A stretch of DNA of 64,000 nt from Drosophila pseudoobscura (Eukaryota; Arthropoda; Insecta; Diptera; Drosophilidae), in the NCBI RefSeq assembly GCF_009870125.1, contig NC_046679.1:22692001-22756000 (forward strand), given 5' to 3'. Under the pieces are notes generated by a model. It did no database searches. It was given only the letters and a program-made list of their open reading frames with translations, and was not told the origin of the DNA. The position numbers and the translations under genes were made by a program. Of the stretch, positions 25,801 through 36,955 are shown piece by piece. Position 1 is the stretch's first letter; each line of letters starts with the position of its first letter.

Positions 25801-28800
25801 TTTCGCGTGAATTTCGTATTCATTCGAGTGCAAAGTTGAAAAAGGCCAAACCCAGTCCGGCGCCCGGCGCCCCCTATCTAATCGGACTGGTGGCATGAGA
25901 GATGATACATGGATTATATCGTTTGGAAACTGTAGGAATTAAAACCAAATGTTGCGGCGCTTAACATTTCACTGGGATTATGCTGCAGAATATAGTACAA
26001 TTTTTGTTTCAATTTGATTAGAGATTTTGCCTACGAGAAAACCTTGAATAAATGTTTTAAAGATGTAATGTAATTTGAAAGTTTTCATGTAGGAAATATA
26101 TTAAACAAAAAATATGTCACATAATTATTTATATATAAAATGTTATCAGTTTTCTGTGAATATTTGGATAAAATTAATCAAAGAATAAAATATATTGTAA
26201 TAATTATATATACATTTTAGGTACATAAACATCTATATTAAAACTGTCTTGCACATACAGTCCACATATATGTAGGTACGTATCCACCGTTTCATCTGTT
26301 ATCGTTCTATGTATATTTTCTATGCATAATCCGCCTCTAGCACCACTTATGGTCTTGTCCAACCCAAACATCCATGCCAATGCAAGCACAGCTAATAGAA
26401 TTTACGATCTTTGCTGTGTAGCATCCTGCACAGCTCCAGCTTTCCAAAGCTCTGCCTCCAGTATGGAGGTAACACCCAATTACAGCTGTTTAACATTGCT
26501 TTTGGGATTGGTTAACCCGATTAACTCGAGCAGGGCTGACTGGCAGTCCCGGAACCCCATTAGGTGGGCACAAACATAAAGTTTCAGGAAAATGACCAGG
26601 CGGTGGCGGTGGCTCTGGAAGGGGTGGGGTATGCGGGTGGATGTGGGAGTCGAGTTGGCCTAATTAAGCGCCATTCTGGACAGGCCAACAGGCCAGTTAC
26701 ACACACACTCACATGCAGATTCATTTAATTTGTTTGCGCGATTTCTTTTATTATTAATTACATGCGGTACATACATAAATTTCACTTCTGTTCTGTCCTT
26801 GTTTTTGGCAACTTTTCGTTATTTATGTGACCTCTGATAACAAAAAAAAATCAGAGCTCCCCAAAGAACCAGCTGAGCAAACAGAGATTCTAAAGCAAAT
26901 ATAACAGGGGGCACATGTGCCAACAGCCTTTTGAGGTTAGGCTTTGATAGATTGAGGTTATGCTGGATGCCACGTGGTTCGAATGGGGGAGCATTTGTCA
27001 ACTTTGAGGGGATTTCTCGTACAGACATGTATGTGGGATTTTGGGTAATGTAAAAGGGTTACGAGATTCAATGATTTAATCATTTTTTATTGTTAAGCAA
27101 AAAGGAATCTCTTTTGCAGTGTCAGTCTCATAATAATATTGGTAATCTAAAAATGTATGGAAAAACGTTATGTCTTCTAACGGAGGAGCCGTCTAGTTGG
27201 ATCCTCCTCAGGTGGAGGAACAGTCGGAGCAGACACCTGATCCCATGTGTAAATTTCAGGTGAAAGGCTGGGCAGATCAGAACCCACATACAGAGTCCAT
27301 TTCCTTCAATAGATCCGCGTTTTCAAGCTGATTCTGATCGTCCTCCAGGCTGGTGGGAAAGCTGTTTATGGCTTGGCCAAATTGCATGGATATCAATCCC
27401 AGGCGCTGATCATCCCAGGACGGAATATGATCTTTCTTGAGCACTTCAATCTCCAACCAAGGCTTGGCTGCCAGTTGCTCTTGCGGACTCCACTTGTTGT
27501 ACTCGATCTCGAGCTCCGGCGACTGGAAAAGTTTGATCACCAGTGGGCTGATACAGGCCTGAGACTTCCGCATGGCGAGGGCCTCCGCGAGGAGGTTCGC
27601 TGTCTTGACGGACTTGCAGTTGAAGAGATCCATGTGCTGCAGCATGCAATCGCTGGCCAGGAGCAGGCTGAGCTTAGGGAGGGAGCAGTGGCGGATCCTC
27701 AGGCAGTGGCAGCTGAATGGCAGTGGCGGCGGCAGCTTGCCGTCCCCCACGAGGTTGCAGCGGGTCAGACGCACCTCGGTCAGTGCGGTGCAGCGGGCCA
27801 GCAGGAGCACGGAGAGGTTCAGCGGTGCGCCAACGTAGGCGCCGTCGAAGCATATGCGCTCCAACTCGAACCGCTTGGCCTTGATGATCTCCTGGACAAC
27901 GAGCAGCCACTCCTCGTTCTGCCACTGATCCTTGCTCTGCAGCGTGAGTTGCTTCAGATTGCTGAGCTGGCAGACGTGCAGCGGGCTCATCAGCAGAAGA
28001 GGCAGCAGAAGCCCCTCCAATAACGAGCACTGACCGATGTTCTTCATGTCCATGATTTCTGGCGAACGGCCTTCATTCTTCAGCTTAAAATGTTGCAGTA
28101 AGGGGCACTTGCGAAACAGCTCTTCCAGGGTGCGCTGTGTCACAGTGCAGGAGAGGTGTACGATGCGCACCTTCTTCAGTTCCGGAAAGTGGCCATCGAT
28201 GCAGCACAACACGCTCAAAATCTCCACGCCAGGCGTCAGCGACCCGAGCAGCTCTAAATGACTGCCGCCTGCTGATGAATTCCCTTTATCGTCTGCCAGC
28301 ACTATACAAACCCGGACGTTGGCTAGCTCCGATAGCCCCATGCGATGGCACAAGTCATGTAGCCTGCGGATGTCCGCCATTTTCACCCGCAGGCACCGCA
28401 TGCGCTGGGCCAGCACGTGGAGAATGCTGCGAAGTTTCGCCTTCTCAATGCCGTTTCCGACCAGAAGTGGCACAATGTTAACCTGCTCCATGGCGAGCAC
28501 GACCTTTCCACAAATTTCGCTCTGATTGGGCCCATTCACTAGATAATGGCGAAGACGTTTAGTTAAATCATCGGCAGCTTGACGCTGTTTGAGGGTGACT
28601 TCTTCTTTGGTGGTCATTTTATTGAAGTATTCTTTGGAAGAGAACGTCGTGCGTCAGGTTGTTCACGGGGGGGTTATTTGAGGGAATCACTTACTTCCTG
28701 CTAGTTTGCAAATGTTCCAAATTGCAGCCGAAATAGTCAAAATGCCAATGCAGTAAATCAAACAACAGAGTTTTTCTTTATCGCTTTCCAGGGTTGTCAT

Positions 28801-31800
28801 TTCGTTTGTTAAGTCAAAGAAAATGAATATTGAACCAGGATATCGCTAGGCCGATATATATTGATATCGATATCAAAGCTTGGGGCTTGGCGATTTGTTC
28901 CCGAAACTGGTGACTGGCAATAACCAAAGGTTATATATTCAGCAAGATATTGCAATAAGAATAAATTCCAATTACTGATATTTCAATTTCTTTTTAGACT
29001 GTCATTCGACTCTGAACTGCCTTGGTTGAGGAGCTGTAAGTCCCTTCCAGAATCCCACAACAAATACACAGTTTTTGGCGGCGCGCAGTCTGTGCCAGTC
29101 TCGGAGAAAAGATGCCCCATCATGCTCAAGACATGCAATTTGTTATTGTATTATGGGACATTCCGTTCTTAACCATTCGCTTGGTGGGTGTTGTAAGTGA
29201 CCGACTTTTGCGCATCGTCAAAGACTGTATTTGTTGCTAGAAAAATACCGCACCTGAAAGTATGTCGTCTCTGCGCCTTTGTTTTTGTTGTAGGATTGTG
29301 GAACAGATGAATCCCGAGCAGGCAGAGTGGGCTGCTCTCAGAGACGACTCATAGGTGAAAATTAAATTCAAGTCCCGCGCGCTCTCTCTGTCATTAAAAA
29401 AACCTTTAAAGAACAGCTTGTTGGTCCCGACCCCCATGCAACATCTTGGTATTAGTGTTGGTGAAACCTTATGGAAAATAAGGCATATTTATTCTTTTTT
29501 CTTCATATGGCAACAATACAATAACGAAACTTTTCTGGTTCTTGAGTAAGAGAAAGTGAAGACAACCCTAACTCCAGATGCAAGTAAGGAACCACCGAAA
29601 TTTGTAGGGTCTCCAGTCAAATTGTAAGGAGATGTGAATCGTTTATGTGCCTTGGCCCCGACTTCCTAGTTTTATTTGTTAAGATTCGAATCAAACGAGT
29701 GTGTTATTTATTATAAAGTTTAAGTGCTACCCAATTGTGGCCCGAAGGCCAGTGTCGTTGGAGATAAAATGTGATTTTCATACCCAATTTCTTGTATACA
29801 ATTTACTACAAAAAAAAGCGAAATAAGAGAAGCAAAAGGAAGCAGCCATGGCTTGACTTTTTACGCCCGTCTGACCTAATGTCATTTTAATTTCTCTGCA
29901 TGTAGGAGTATTCACGCCCGAGGCGCCACCAGATAACCCCATCCCGGGTCAAAAGTGTCACTGGCATTGTGGGTAGTCGGCTGACAGTTGAAAAATGAAA
30001 TGCCAGACCGGCCGGCCATGATGTGGCCACAAAAAGTGACTTCATGTGGGGCTTCCAGGCTCGTTCTTTGGGGAATGCGGGCTTCACAGAATTTATGTAT
30101 GTATGTTCCGAAATTAAGAAGGGGCCATGGGTGGCCATGGGGCCTTCCAAGGGATCCAGGCCATTAGCAGAAGCCAGAAGCATTCAACTAGCGCCCCATA
30201 TGCTTGTCGCATGTTTAAGAGCATTAATTAGAGGGCATAACTTGTCATTTATTGGTTCATAACATTCAGCAAATATTGGCAAGCGCACGCACAGCGCTTC
30301 CCAGGCTGCGTGCATGCCACATGCCCCATGCGACACCCCCTCTTGGCTCCACACATGCATAATCGAACAGTTCAAATGGTTGTCACACACAAGAGCCGAG
30401 CAGGGGCGTAGCGCCGACAGGGTTAGGCCAATGATGCTCAGTCATGGGTTCCGGGGCTACGTTCAAACATTTCTCATTGTTTCGACGGAAATTCAGGAGC
30501 CGCAGAGCCATTTGCATGGCTCCACTCCCCAAAGACACCGATCCCTCCCTGCCGCACACCAGCCCGGAGGCTGTTTGGCAGAGAAAAGCCGAAGAAGAAA
30601 AGCAAAAATGGAATCATAAATTCCTGCTTCGCTCCCCTGCCACCGCCCCATTCCGTAGGCGACCCACATCAGCACCCGTCGCCCCATTTTATCAATGGCT
30701 GCACGTTTTTGTTGCGGTTACCCTTTGAATTGCGGGGCAACTTGGATTCAACTTTCATTGTGGTTGCCTCGATAGATGCTGATGGTGCGTTGAGAGTTGG
30801 TTTGATAGATTGTGGATAGATCTATGATGTATGTATGATGAAGTGCTCCCCAGTGGGTAGATAAGCTGTACGTGTGTTTGGGTAACAAATCCATTGAAAT
30901 TCGATATTCCTCCGCCGAATGTATCTATTTTCTGTGTCAATTCTGTCAGAGAAAACTATTCTTAAAAGTAATGCATCTCTCTTTCGACAGACTCCACGAA
31001 TCCCACTAGAGATTGGGCCATGAAAACACACATTTCTAACGATTCCCAATCCCTTTCCCGTTCCCGCTCTTTCTTCAGAGCATTCATTGGTCGCCCATCG
31101 ATCCCTTATAGGCTTCTTCGAAATTCTTTGATTCTTTGTTGTTTTTCGTGTTGTTTTGAGGCAAATGGCGACGCGTCGTGTCGCTCACTTCGACGCCGAT
31201 GACGACGACTTCTCAGAGTCGACTTTTTGTGGCATGGCAGGGCATACTCCTCTCAGAACATAAGAGTGCGACATACAGCACGCCACACAGCAATTACACG
31301 GCATAAGTGCGGGGCGCGTGTGGGCGTGGCAGATTGACGATGAACGAGGGACGGACGCGCCCATTTAGCACTCGACTGGTTTCGATTGCTTTAAAGCGTT
31401 TCTGCCCTTTTTTCTGCCCTTTTCGCAGCCCTTCGGGTTTCTTGTCGGCTGATTGACAATTGTTGTCTTTTCCTTCGTATTGATGCTGTCGTTGTTTTTT
31501 GGCCATAATTTACACGCATGGCTAAACAAATACACAACAATCCAGCCGAGCAGTCTATGAGGTTTGGCTTAATATCGGAGGCTCCTGCTGCTCATTATTG
31601 GCGGATGATGGGACAAACATCCGCGTGTGTATCCATTATAAGGCCCATATTACGGCCCTCTCTGGCTGGGCTATTTATTTACTGAATAAATGGCATACTC
31701 GTGTGTACTTGATCCACATATTTAGAGAGTGTGGCATCCATTACAGGACAGGTTGAGCGACCATTGATATTTATTCAATCCCTAATCAGGACAGGTCACA

Positions 31801-34800
31801 GAAGTTTACACAACACTGCGGTGGAACAACACATTATTTTATGGACAATTTCCAGAGTATAGGCTTTGTATATGAATTGTTACAGTATCTCATATACATA
31901 TGTGGTATGTAGTGCTATTATGAAGTACGTTTAAGGGTCTATCGTATATTTGAGACGAACATTACTCCACAGGCAAGGGTCATTTAGCAAACGTCAAAGA
32001 GTTTTCTCTATTTATTCTCTTGGCACACCATAATACTAATCATATTAAATTTGGGGTTCTAAGAGGGTTTAATTGTCAGTTAAGAATCCGCTAGACTTCA
32101 TCTCAAAAATATAAAACAAATACCTGAGAGCAAGGAAAGCGGAATTCCTCGGATGAGAGCTGTTGCTTAGGAGTACATACATATGTAAAAACCGAATTTA
32201 ATTAATTACATTTACTAGCCATCAACTCATTGGTTGCCTGTGACACCCCACGAAATGTGCTCAAAGGGAATTGTTTGGCGATTCCTGCCTCGGAGCGTGC
32301 AAATTTATGGCCTCTCAACGAATGCGGCTAATGGCTGTATTAGCGACGCCAAAGAGTTGGCTCCACTTAGCGCAGTTATTTAATTAAAGCCTTGGCGCCC
32401 AGCGCCTTTGGGCTGCTCCCACCCGTAACCCCCCATACGCACACCACCGGCATCACTCCCCTCGCCCTGCCGCATTTGTTGTGTGTCTTTGGGCCATAAA
32501 TAAATTAAACGTGACATTTGACCGCCATTTGTCTTGGGAGCCCGTGCTATGGTAAATACTTGTATCCCCTATATAATATATACACAGTTGGAGTGTCCTC
32601 TTCAGCTCTTCAGCTCCTCAGCACCGCTGATTCCTTCTTTTGTATGCGGCTCATTGTCCTAACATAATTAACAGAGTTCCCCCGTGCAGATGGACATGGG
32701 CGTGGCCTTGGCTGGCAGCCCCGTCCTGCGACCTTGGCCATAGCTCTGATTGATGGCTTAAGTGTTATTTGAGTGTCTGCTGATTTTTTGTTTTCGCAAA
32801 TTTTCTTCCAGTCTGTTTTTGCTGGTGTCCTGGTCCCCGATTTAATTATATCACATGTGAGTGTGGTAATGGCGTAGAAACTGGGGGATGCGTGTTGTTA
32901 ATGACATTGCTTTGGCCAGAGGAGTAGTTCAACTGAGATTGATTAGAGTCGAATGAGCCGGCAGTAAAAAGCAAAGAGATTACCAGCCGCCATCCAAGAT
33001 GATAAATATTCGTATTATTTCCCAATTATTCAGTCCAAAAACGGACTTAAAGCTGCTCTAAAATACCTTAATTACTTGGTCATAGCTGTTGTCACAACTC
33101 AAATAAATATGTATTTGTGTGTGTGTGTGTTAAAGTTGGCCATAAAGTGACATATATTTGAGGAAATTTATGCTTTTGAGTTTCAGTTTCAGCAGAGATC
33201 AAATTTCTCTCTTCCCAAACCTATCAATTAGACAACTTCATTAAACCAATGTAGAACCTAGAGTTGATGTGAAAGAGCCACTTGGATTGATTGTAATTTC
33301 ACAGACGAGGAACAATCACATTACGCATACGACCTGTTGAACAGGCGCCACACATGCAAGGCCTGACGCAGAAAATTTAATCAACTCGAGCTGAGATTCA
33401 GAGGTAAAGGCTAAGAGTGGGAGTGGAAGTGGCAGTGGGTCTGAGGTTGGTACTTGCTATAAGCTTGAGGCTGGTACCAGGTACTGTATCTGATGCTGGG
33501 ACATACAGGGAGGGAGCTGTATCCTTTCTGAGACTGGGAGTGAGCCTGTTGCCCAGGCTACGTTCCAATTAGTCGAGCCTAGAAAATATTCCAGGCATTT
33601 TCATAAACTACTCGAAAGCCAAAAGCCAAAAACGAAAGCAAATACCACACCGAACGCCAGGTAAAGCCAAGTCAAGTTGGAGCCTTGACACGATGCGTAT
33701 GCGTAATGAGTTTTTGTCACCACCCCCCCTTCCCAGAAAAGGGAGCATTTCCCTGTGACAGGTGTCTAACAATCGTAATGCGTGTGAGTGTGTGTCTCAG
33801 TCTCATGGCGTGTGTGTGTGGCATTTGGCTAAATGAAAATTCGCACTGTACGATTAAATTAACTCGACAAGCTTATAAAAATCGTGCCAACGAGTTGCCA
33901 ACGACAATGCAGCCAGGCAAATCTCATCATGTAAATTAAATTTGGCAAACGCTTCTCGACACTTGCACAAAAATGTGCGAAATTGAATTAACTATGCATG
34001 CAAAAACAAAAGCCGAGCCCCGAGCAGATCTGAACAGGACAGGGCATACCGTTACCAAGCAGTAGGGTACGGATCCGTACGGATACGGACCGGAGTGGAG
34101 CGTAACACGTAGCCAAAAAGTTGGACAGGGGAGTGCACCGAGAAACGGGGCATATGCTAAAACACAACGTCCCTGGGGATGTTCCGTGCTGCGGATTCGC
34201 CTGTGAGGGGATCAAGGGATTGCCCGGGAAATTGTTATGCGGTCGAAAGAGTTACTGCGGGAAGTGGTTAAGTTAGCGCTTTGACTAACTCCATTTGGGA
34301 TTTGTCAAAGGGCTAACATACTCGACCTTTTGTAAAGTGCTATGGTGGTTCAGTGGTTCAGGATTGTCCCAGGGAATGATTGGTCAACTTTTCAATCAAT
34401 AAGTAATGCCATTTTTGGAATAGTAATAGTTCTACGAGCTACCAGAATCTTAAGACTATTTAATCATAGTAAATCCACATCAATATACGACAAATTAATG
34501 CTCATCTGAACGGAATTTATATATGCTTATTAAAAACATAAAAGAGTAACAAGTTCATTGAAAATATCTCTGCTGTTTATGTAAATCAAAGCAAAGTATC
34601 GCTAATTAGATACAATACGTAACTTAGCTTAAGCTTAACGTCAATGTTCAAGGTTCGCTTTTTATAATCCCCAAAAACAAATATGTGCGAGTACAACAAA
34701 TATCTGGCATTTTCAGCCAAAACTTTGGTGAATTTTAGGAGAAATTTTGCGCGCAGAAATCTCGGGAGTGGGTGGGGAGGCATATCAGACCCCGACCCCA

Positions 34801-35021
34801 ACCTCAACCCAGACACGACACCGACAAAGTAAAAGAAGTTTACACTTACGCGCACGCATGCCACGAAAGCTGACAGCTGCCAGAAATGCCAGCAGAATAC
34901 TGGCTGTGCCCGCCTTCCCGGGTTTCCCGGCGACTCCAACTAGGGAACAGACTCCTCGGCCCAGTGCGCCTCCTCCGGCTCCTAGTCCCGGCCTGCCTTG
35001 GCGCGCACTCCGACAGGGCAT
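19815..35021 (-). CDS. dpr16: Dpr-family two-immunoglobulin cell-surface protein, best match dpr16
   Basis: Dpr proteins are neuronal surface proteins that bind DIP partners to set synaptic specificity. Minus-strand coding exons I infer: 35021-34850 (signal peptide), 21780-21158, 20993-20654, 20418-20192, 20105-20000, 19933-19815 (TGA). They total 528 codons plus one consistent frame. The first exon carries a hydrophobic core (ASILLAFLAAVSF) after a long Gly/Arg-rich start. Ig1 has its Cys in PCK, Trp in SWVR and DAGWYEC. Ig2 has EVHCLVRGTLEAPKYIFWYR and ends in NYTCEPENSAAVSMQL. The C-terminus (WLIFLLVAL then NKT) fits a GPI-anchor signal. Ig1 carries a Thr/Pro-rich insertion of about 38 residues. 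The dpr family is certain. The number 16 rests on the long N-terminal extension and proximity to canoe and RabGGTa remembered from D. melanogaster. Upstream non-coding exons are not identified. Confidence 0.82.
21781..23049. other. dpr16 first coding intron, distal part
   Basis: Begins at a strong minus-strand acceptor (tattttgcag ending at 21781). AT-rich and non-coding up to the Surf4-like gene. No further feature is supported. Confidence 0.5.
23050..23886 (+). CDS. Intronless Surf4-family ER cargo receptor, divergent copy nested in dpr16
   Basis: Surf4 (yeast Erv29) proteins are multi-spanning ER membrane receptors that recruit soluble cargo into COPII vesicles. This 278-residue ORF has the normal family length of about 270. 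It keeps hallmark stretches: LPTVARLCLVATFFED near the N-terminus, RILLALMYLTVL mid-protein, and HTLSVVGGLLMVVVLGPG before the end. Several hydrophobic segments cover most of the length. The last four residues, KKHW, form a dilysine KKXX ER-retrieval signal. I start at ATG 23050 (MEVTKMW); upstream in-frame sequence lacks an ATG and looks non-coding. There is no intron, and it is much less similar to the remembered fly Surf4 than expected of an orthologue, which suggests a retrocopy. ATTAAA at 24004-24009 may be its poly(A) signal. It lies antisense in the first coding intron of dpr16. The frame is intact, so it is probably functional. Confidence 0.85.
   Translation: MEVTKMWTDWLSRAEDMGDEVVRRSRLVLPTVARLCLVATFFEDALRMWCQWEDQISFLQIHLNFSWGGAFLSCQVNLLGQLVGCGLVLFRVWTNMAVALLVGLVLFQLHVYSVPLQLEQMLRNFSLLGGLLLLLVEANDEAASSCRIYGARAGLPLLEEPRRSQHLMQLTGRILLALMYLTVLQQYFGLAAVVLNSFGLLLMTLILLGYRTRPAALLLAIILSIWNMSVNSWWFAEGLERDYLKYNCFHTLSVVGGLLMVVVLGPGEVSLEQYKKHW
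23887..27276. other. dpr16 intron between the two nested genes
   Basis: Contains CA-rich stretches near 24420, a CTGCTC-type cluster near 24598-24655 and AT-rich sequence at 25920-26280. ORFs here are short and lack coding composition. Confidence 0.5.
27277..28800 (-). CDS. Membrane-anchored leucine-rich-repeat-like protein, family not recognised
   Basis: The main ORF (28617-27277, 446 residues) is rich in Leu/Cys repeats of LRR type (for example LEELFRKCPLLQHFKL, LSNLKQLTL, CTALTEVRLTRCNL), resembling the cysteine-containing repeats of F-box/LRR proteins, though I see no convincing F-box. I infer a first exon at 28800-28695 (MTTLESDKEKL, then the hydrophobic run CCLIYCIGILTISAAIW). It ends at a perfect gtaagtg donor. 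A 63-nt intron (28694-28632) leads to an acceptor ccaaag at 28632, joining in frame for 486 residues. The first exon gives a single N-terminal membrane anchor. Both exons fit in phase and length, supporting the model, but translation could also start at 28617. The minus-strand AATAAA at 27086-27091 is suitable. It lies inside the dpr16 intron on the same strand. Function unknown. Confidence 0.75.
28865..28872. promoter_or_regulatory. DNA replication-related element (DRE, TATCGATA)
   Basis: Exact palindromic TATCGATA, the DREF binding site of Drosophila housekeeping promoters, 65 bases upstream of the inferred first ATG of the leucine-rich gene. It supports transcription starting nearby and the two-exon model. 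Confidence 0.7.
28873..34849. other. dpr16 first coding intron, proximal part
   Basis: About 6 kb without a supported gene, bounded by the donor of the signal-peptide exon (gtaagt on the minus strand, plus-strand 34844-34849). It includes a GT run near 33117-33130 and otherwise unique sequence. Cis-regulatory DNA is likely but not demonstrable here. Confidence 0.5.
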
Positions 35022-36640
35022 TTTATTGGGTGCGCGGCGACGAAGGATTTCTGTCGGATGTCGCACCTTGGCGGGGCTCCTGCTCCTCCGTGCCGGGATT
35101 GAGTTCGGTGTTTGGTTCGGTATTTGGTTCGGGGTTTGGTTTGGTTTGGGGTTTTATTGTGTTATTTTTCGGTGCTATATTTATTTCTCTGCGAGCTAGT
35201 TAATCCAAGTTTCGCCAGCTCAAGTAGCATGTCATTTGGCACGGTTCCCCCGTGCTTCTGTTGCTGTTTGTTTCGTGCTTTGGTTACTGTGCTCAGGATT
35301 CTGCATTCTCTGTTCTTCGTTCTCCCGTCTGTTATTTAATTATTTGCATTGCTTTTATGAAGTCTTCTTGGTTGGATTTGCATACCGCACCCCGGGGTGG
35401 GGACAAAGTCAGTACGTGACTGTCTCTCTACTGACGGTACATTTTTTGTTGATATTTCTTTGGAGTACATAGAACCGCAGGCAGGCCGAAAACGTATGTT
35501 TTAACTTATTTCGTGCTTTATTTGGCAAAGTCAACCGCAGCCGCCAGCCGAGAGAAAGGCAAAAATACATATAACTTTCCCTTTGGGTCCGAGCAAACAG
35601 AGCAGCAGCCACCAGGAGGCAAGCCAGGCGGCCAGGAGTCCACCGCAGAGGAGTGCCTCGAGCTCCGACTTGGCCTCCGGGCTGCTGCTGTTAGCATTCT
35701 ATTTATGTGATAAATGGATATTTATCTTCCCCTGCCCCTGGGCATAAGTTTTTGGCTGGCTTGATTATAAGTCAATAAATTAATGAATTGCATTGGCTTT
35801 CCCACACTCTCTCTCTCTGCTCCAGCCTCCGTTAGCTCTACTTCACCTAATGCTCTTGCTTCTGCTTTCGCAGGCGAATCCTTGCTGAGTTTGGGAAATT
35901 TTTAATGGCTGCTGAATCGGGATTTTTTTTTCCTCTTGTCGATTGGCCTGGAAAACTGTGTCGACTCCTCCAGACTAAAGCCTGATGCATCCTGCAGGAT
36001 TTATGCGGCTCATAGCCGGCAAATCGAAGTCCAGTCCCCAAACGGCCACGACAACCAAATGCATTATTGCACTCTCTAATCTGGGGCGATTAGATGGGGT
36101 CACGATGGGGCTCTACTCTATGGCTCTGTGGCTCTGTGGATCTATGGCTCTATGGCTCTGTGGATGAGTGTGTAATTGGGTGAGCTAACAAACAAATTGA
36201 TATTTATTTCCATGAACATTTCCTACTACTGACTAAGGACAAGTCCTGGGGTTTTCTGGGAAGTTGGGCGATGGCCTGCCGAAATGAAATACTAATCTAA
36301 TTTCCAGCTAATTTCTCCATCAATATTAATGAAAATACGAAGACGATAGATTCTTTTTTCTGGGGAATTCCATTTATCTCGAAGCATGATTGACTAACGC
36401 TTATCTTTTTGTCCAACTATTTCACTGCAAATGAGCCTTAGATTGATGGTATTTGATCATATATGTACATATATGGTGCATATGTATTCCAGAGAAATCT
36501 CTCTTGGGCAGACAGCTTTAGTTCCAGTGCTGGAATGGACACTAGCTAAAAATAAAAACATATTTTCGTTTATAATTCGATTTCTTGACCAAATTCTGCG
36601 AAAACGATAGCATATTTAGCGATAAACGAAAAATTCATCC
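35022..36640. other. Upstream of the dpr16 signal-peptide exon
   Basis: Presumably the dpr16 5'UTR and upstream DNA. It contains TTCGG/TTTGG repeats near 35110-35150 and a CTCTATGG/CTCTGTGG tandem repeat (36111-36165). No coding exon recognised. Confidence 0.4.
36111..36165. repeat. CTCTRTGG-type short tandem repeat
   Basis: About six imperfect copies of ggctctatgg / ggctctgtgg in a row. Confidence 0.75.
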
Positions 36641-36955
36641 ATGGCGAAGAATGGAATATTCCGTGTCATAATGCTCTACGATTTTCGACGTGCTTCGATG
36701 AACTCAGTTCAACTTTTGGTGATGAAGCACCATAGATTGCCCCTGCTTTTCGCAGTAAAACGAATTCCGTTGTGCACTGTATACGTCCTTCGCTGCAGAA
36801 CGGATCTCGTGCGGGTCGTCAAAAAACGGTTGTTGCACCGGAAAAAACGCATGCTGTGCGGGATTGGCTATTGCAATATTGTCATATGACATGCCATGCG
36901 ATAGAGGCATCTTCGGGCATTGAAGGGACTCAAAACAATCGTTTCAGAGGAGGGG
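36641..36955 (+). pseudogene. Decayed mariner-family transposase N-terminal fragment
   Basis: Translation in shifting frames shows the DNA-binding half of a mariner transposase. First comes RVIMLYDFRRAS, then in another frame FGDEAP interrupted by a stop, then RAGRQKTVVAPEKTHAVRDW followed by IEASSGIEGT. These match the family's first helix-turn-helix, the GRP-like linker (here GRQ) and the second helix-turn-helix. At least one frameshift and one stop separate the parts. I find no catalytic DD34D region after 36955, so this is a 5' remnant and not an active element. An 18-bp palindrome (36458-36475) lies upstream, but I cannot assign terminal inverted repeats. Open subframes at 36641-36889 and 36772-36969 are pieces of this relic. 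Confidence 0.72.
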
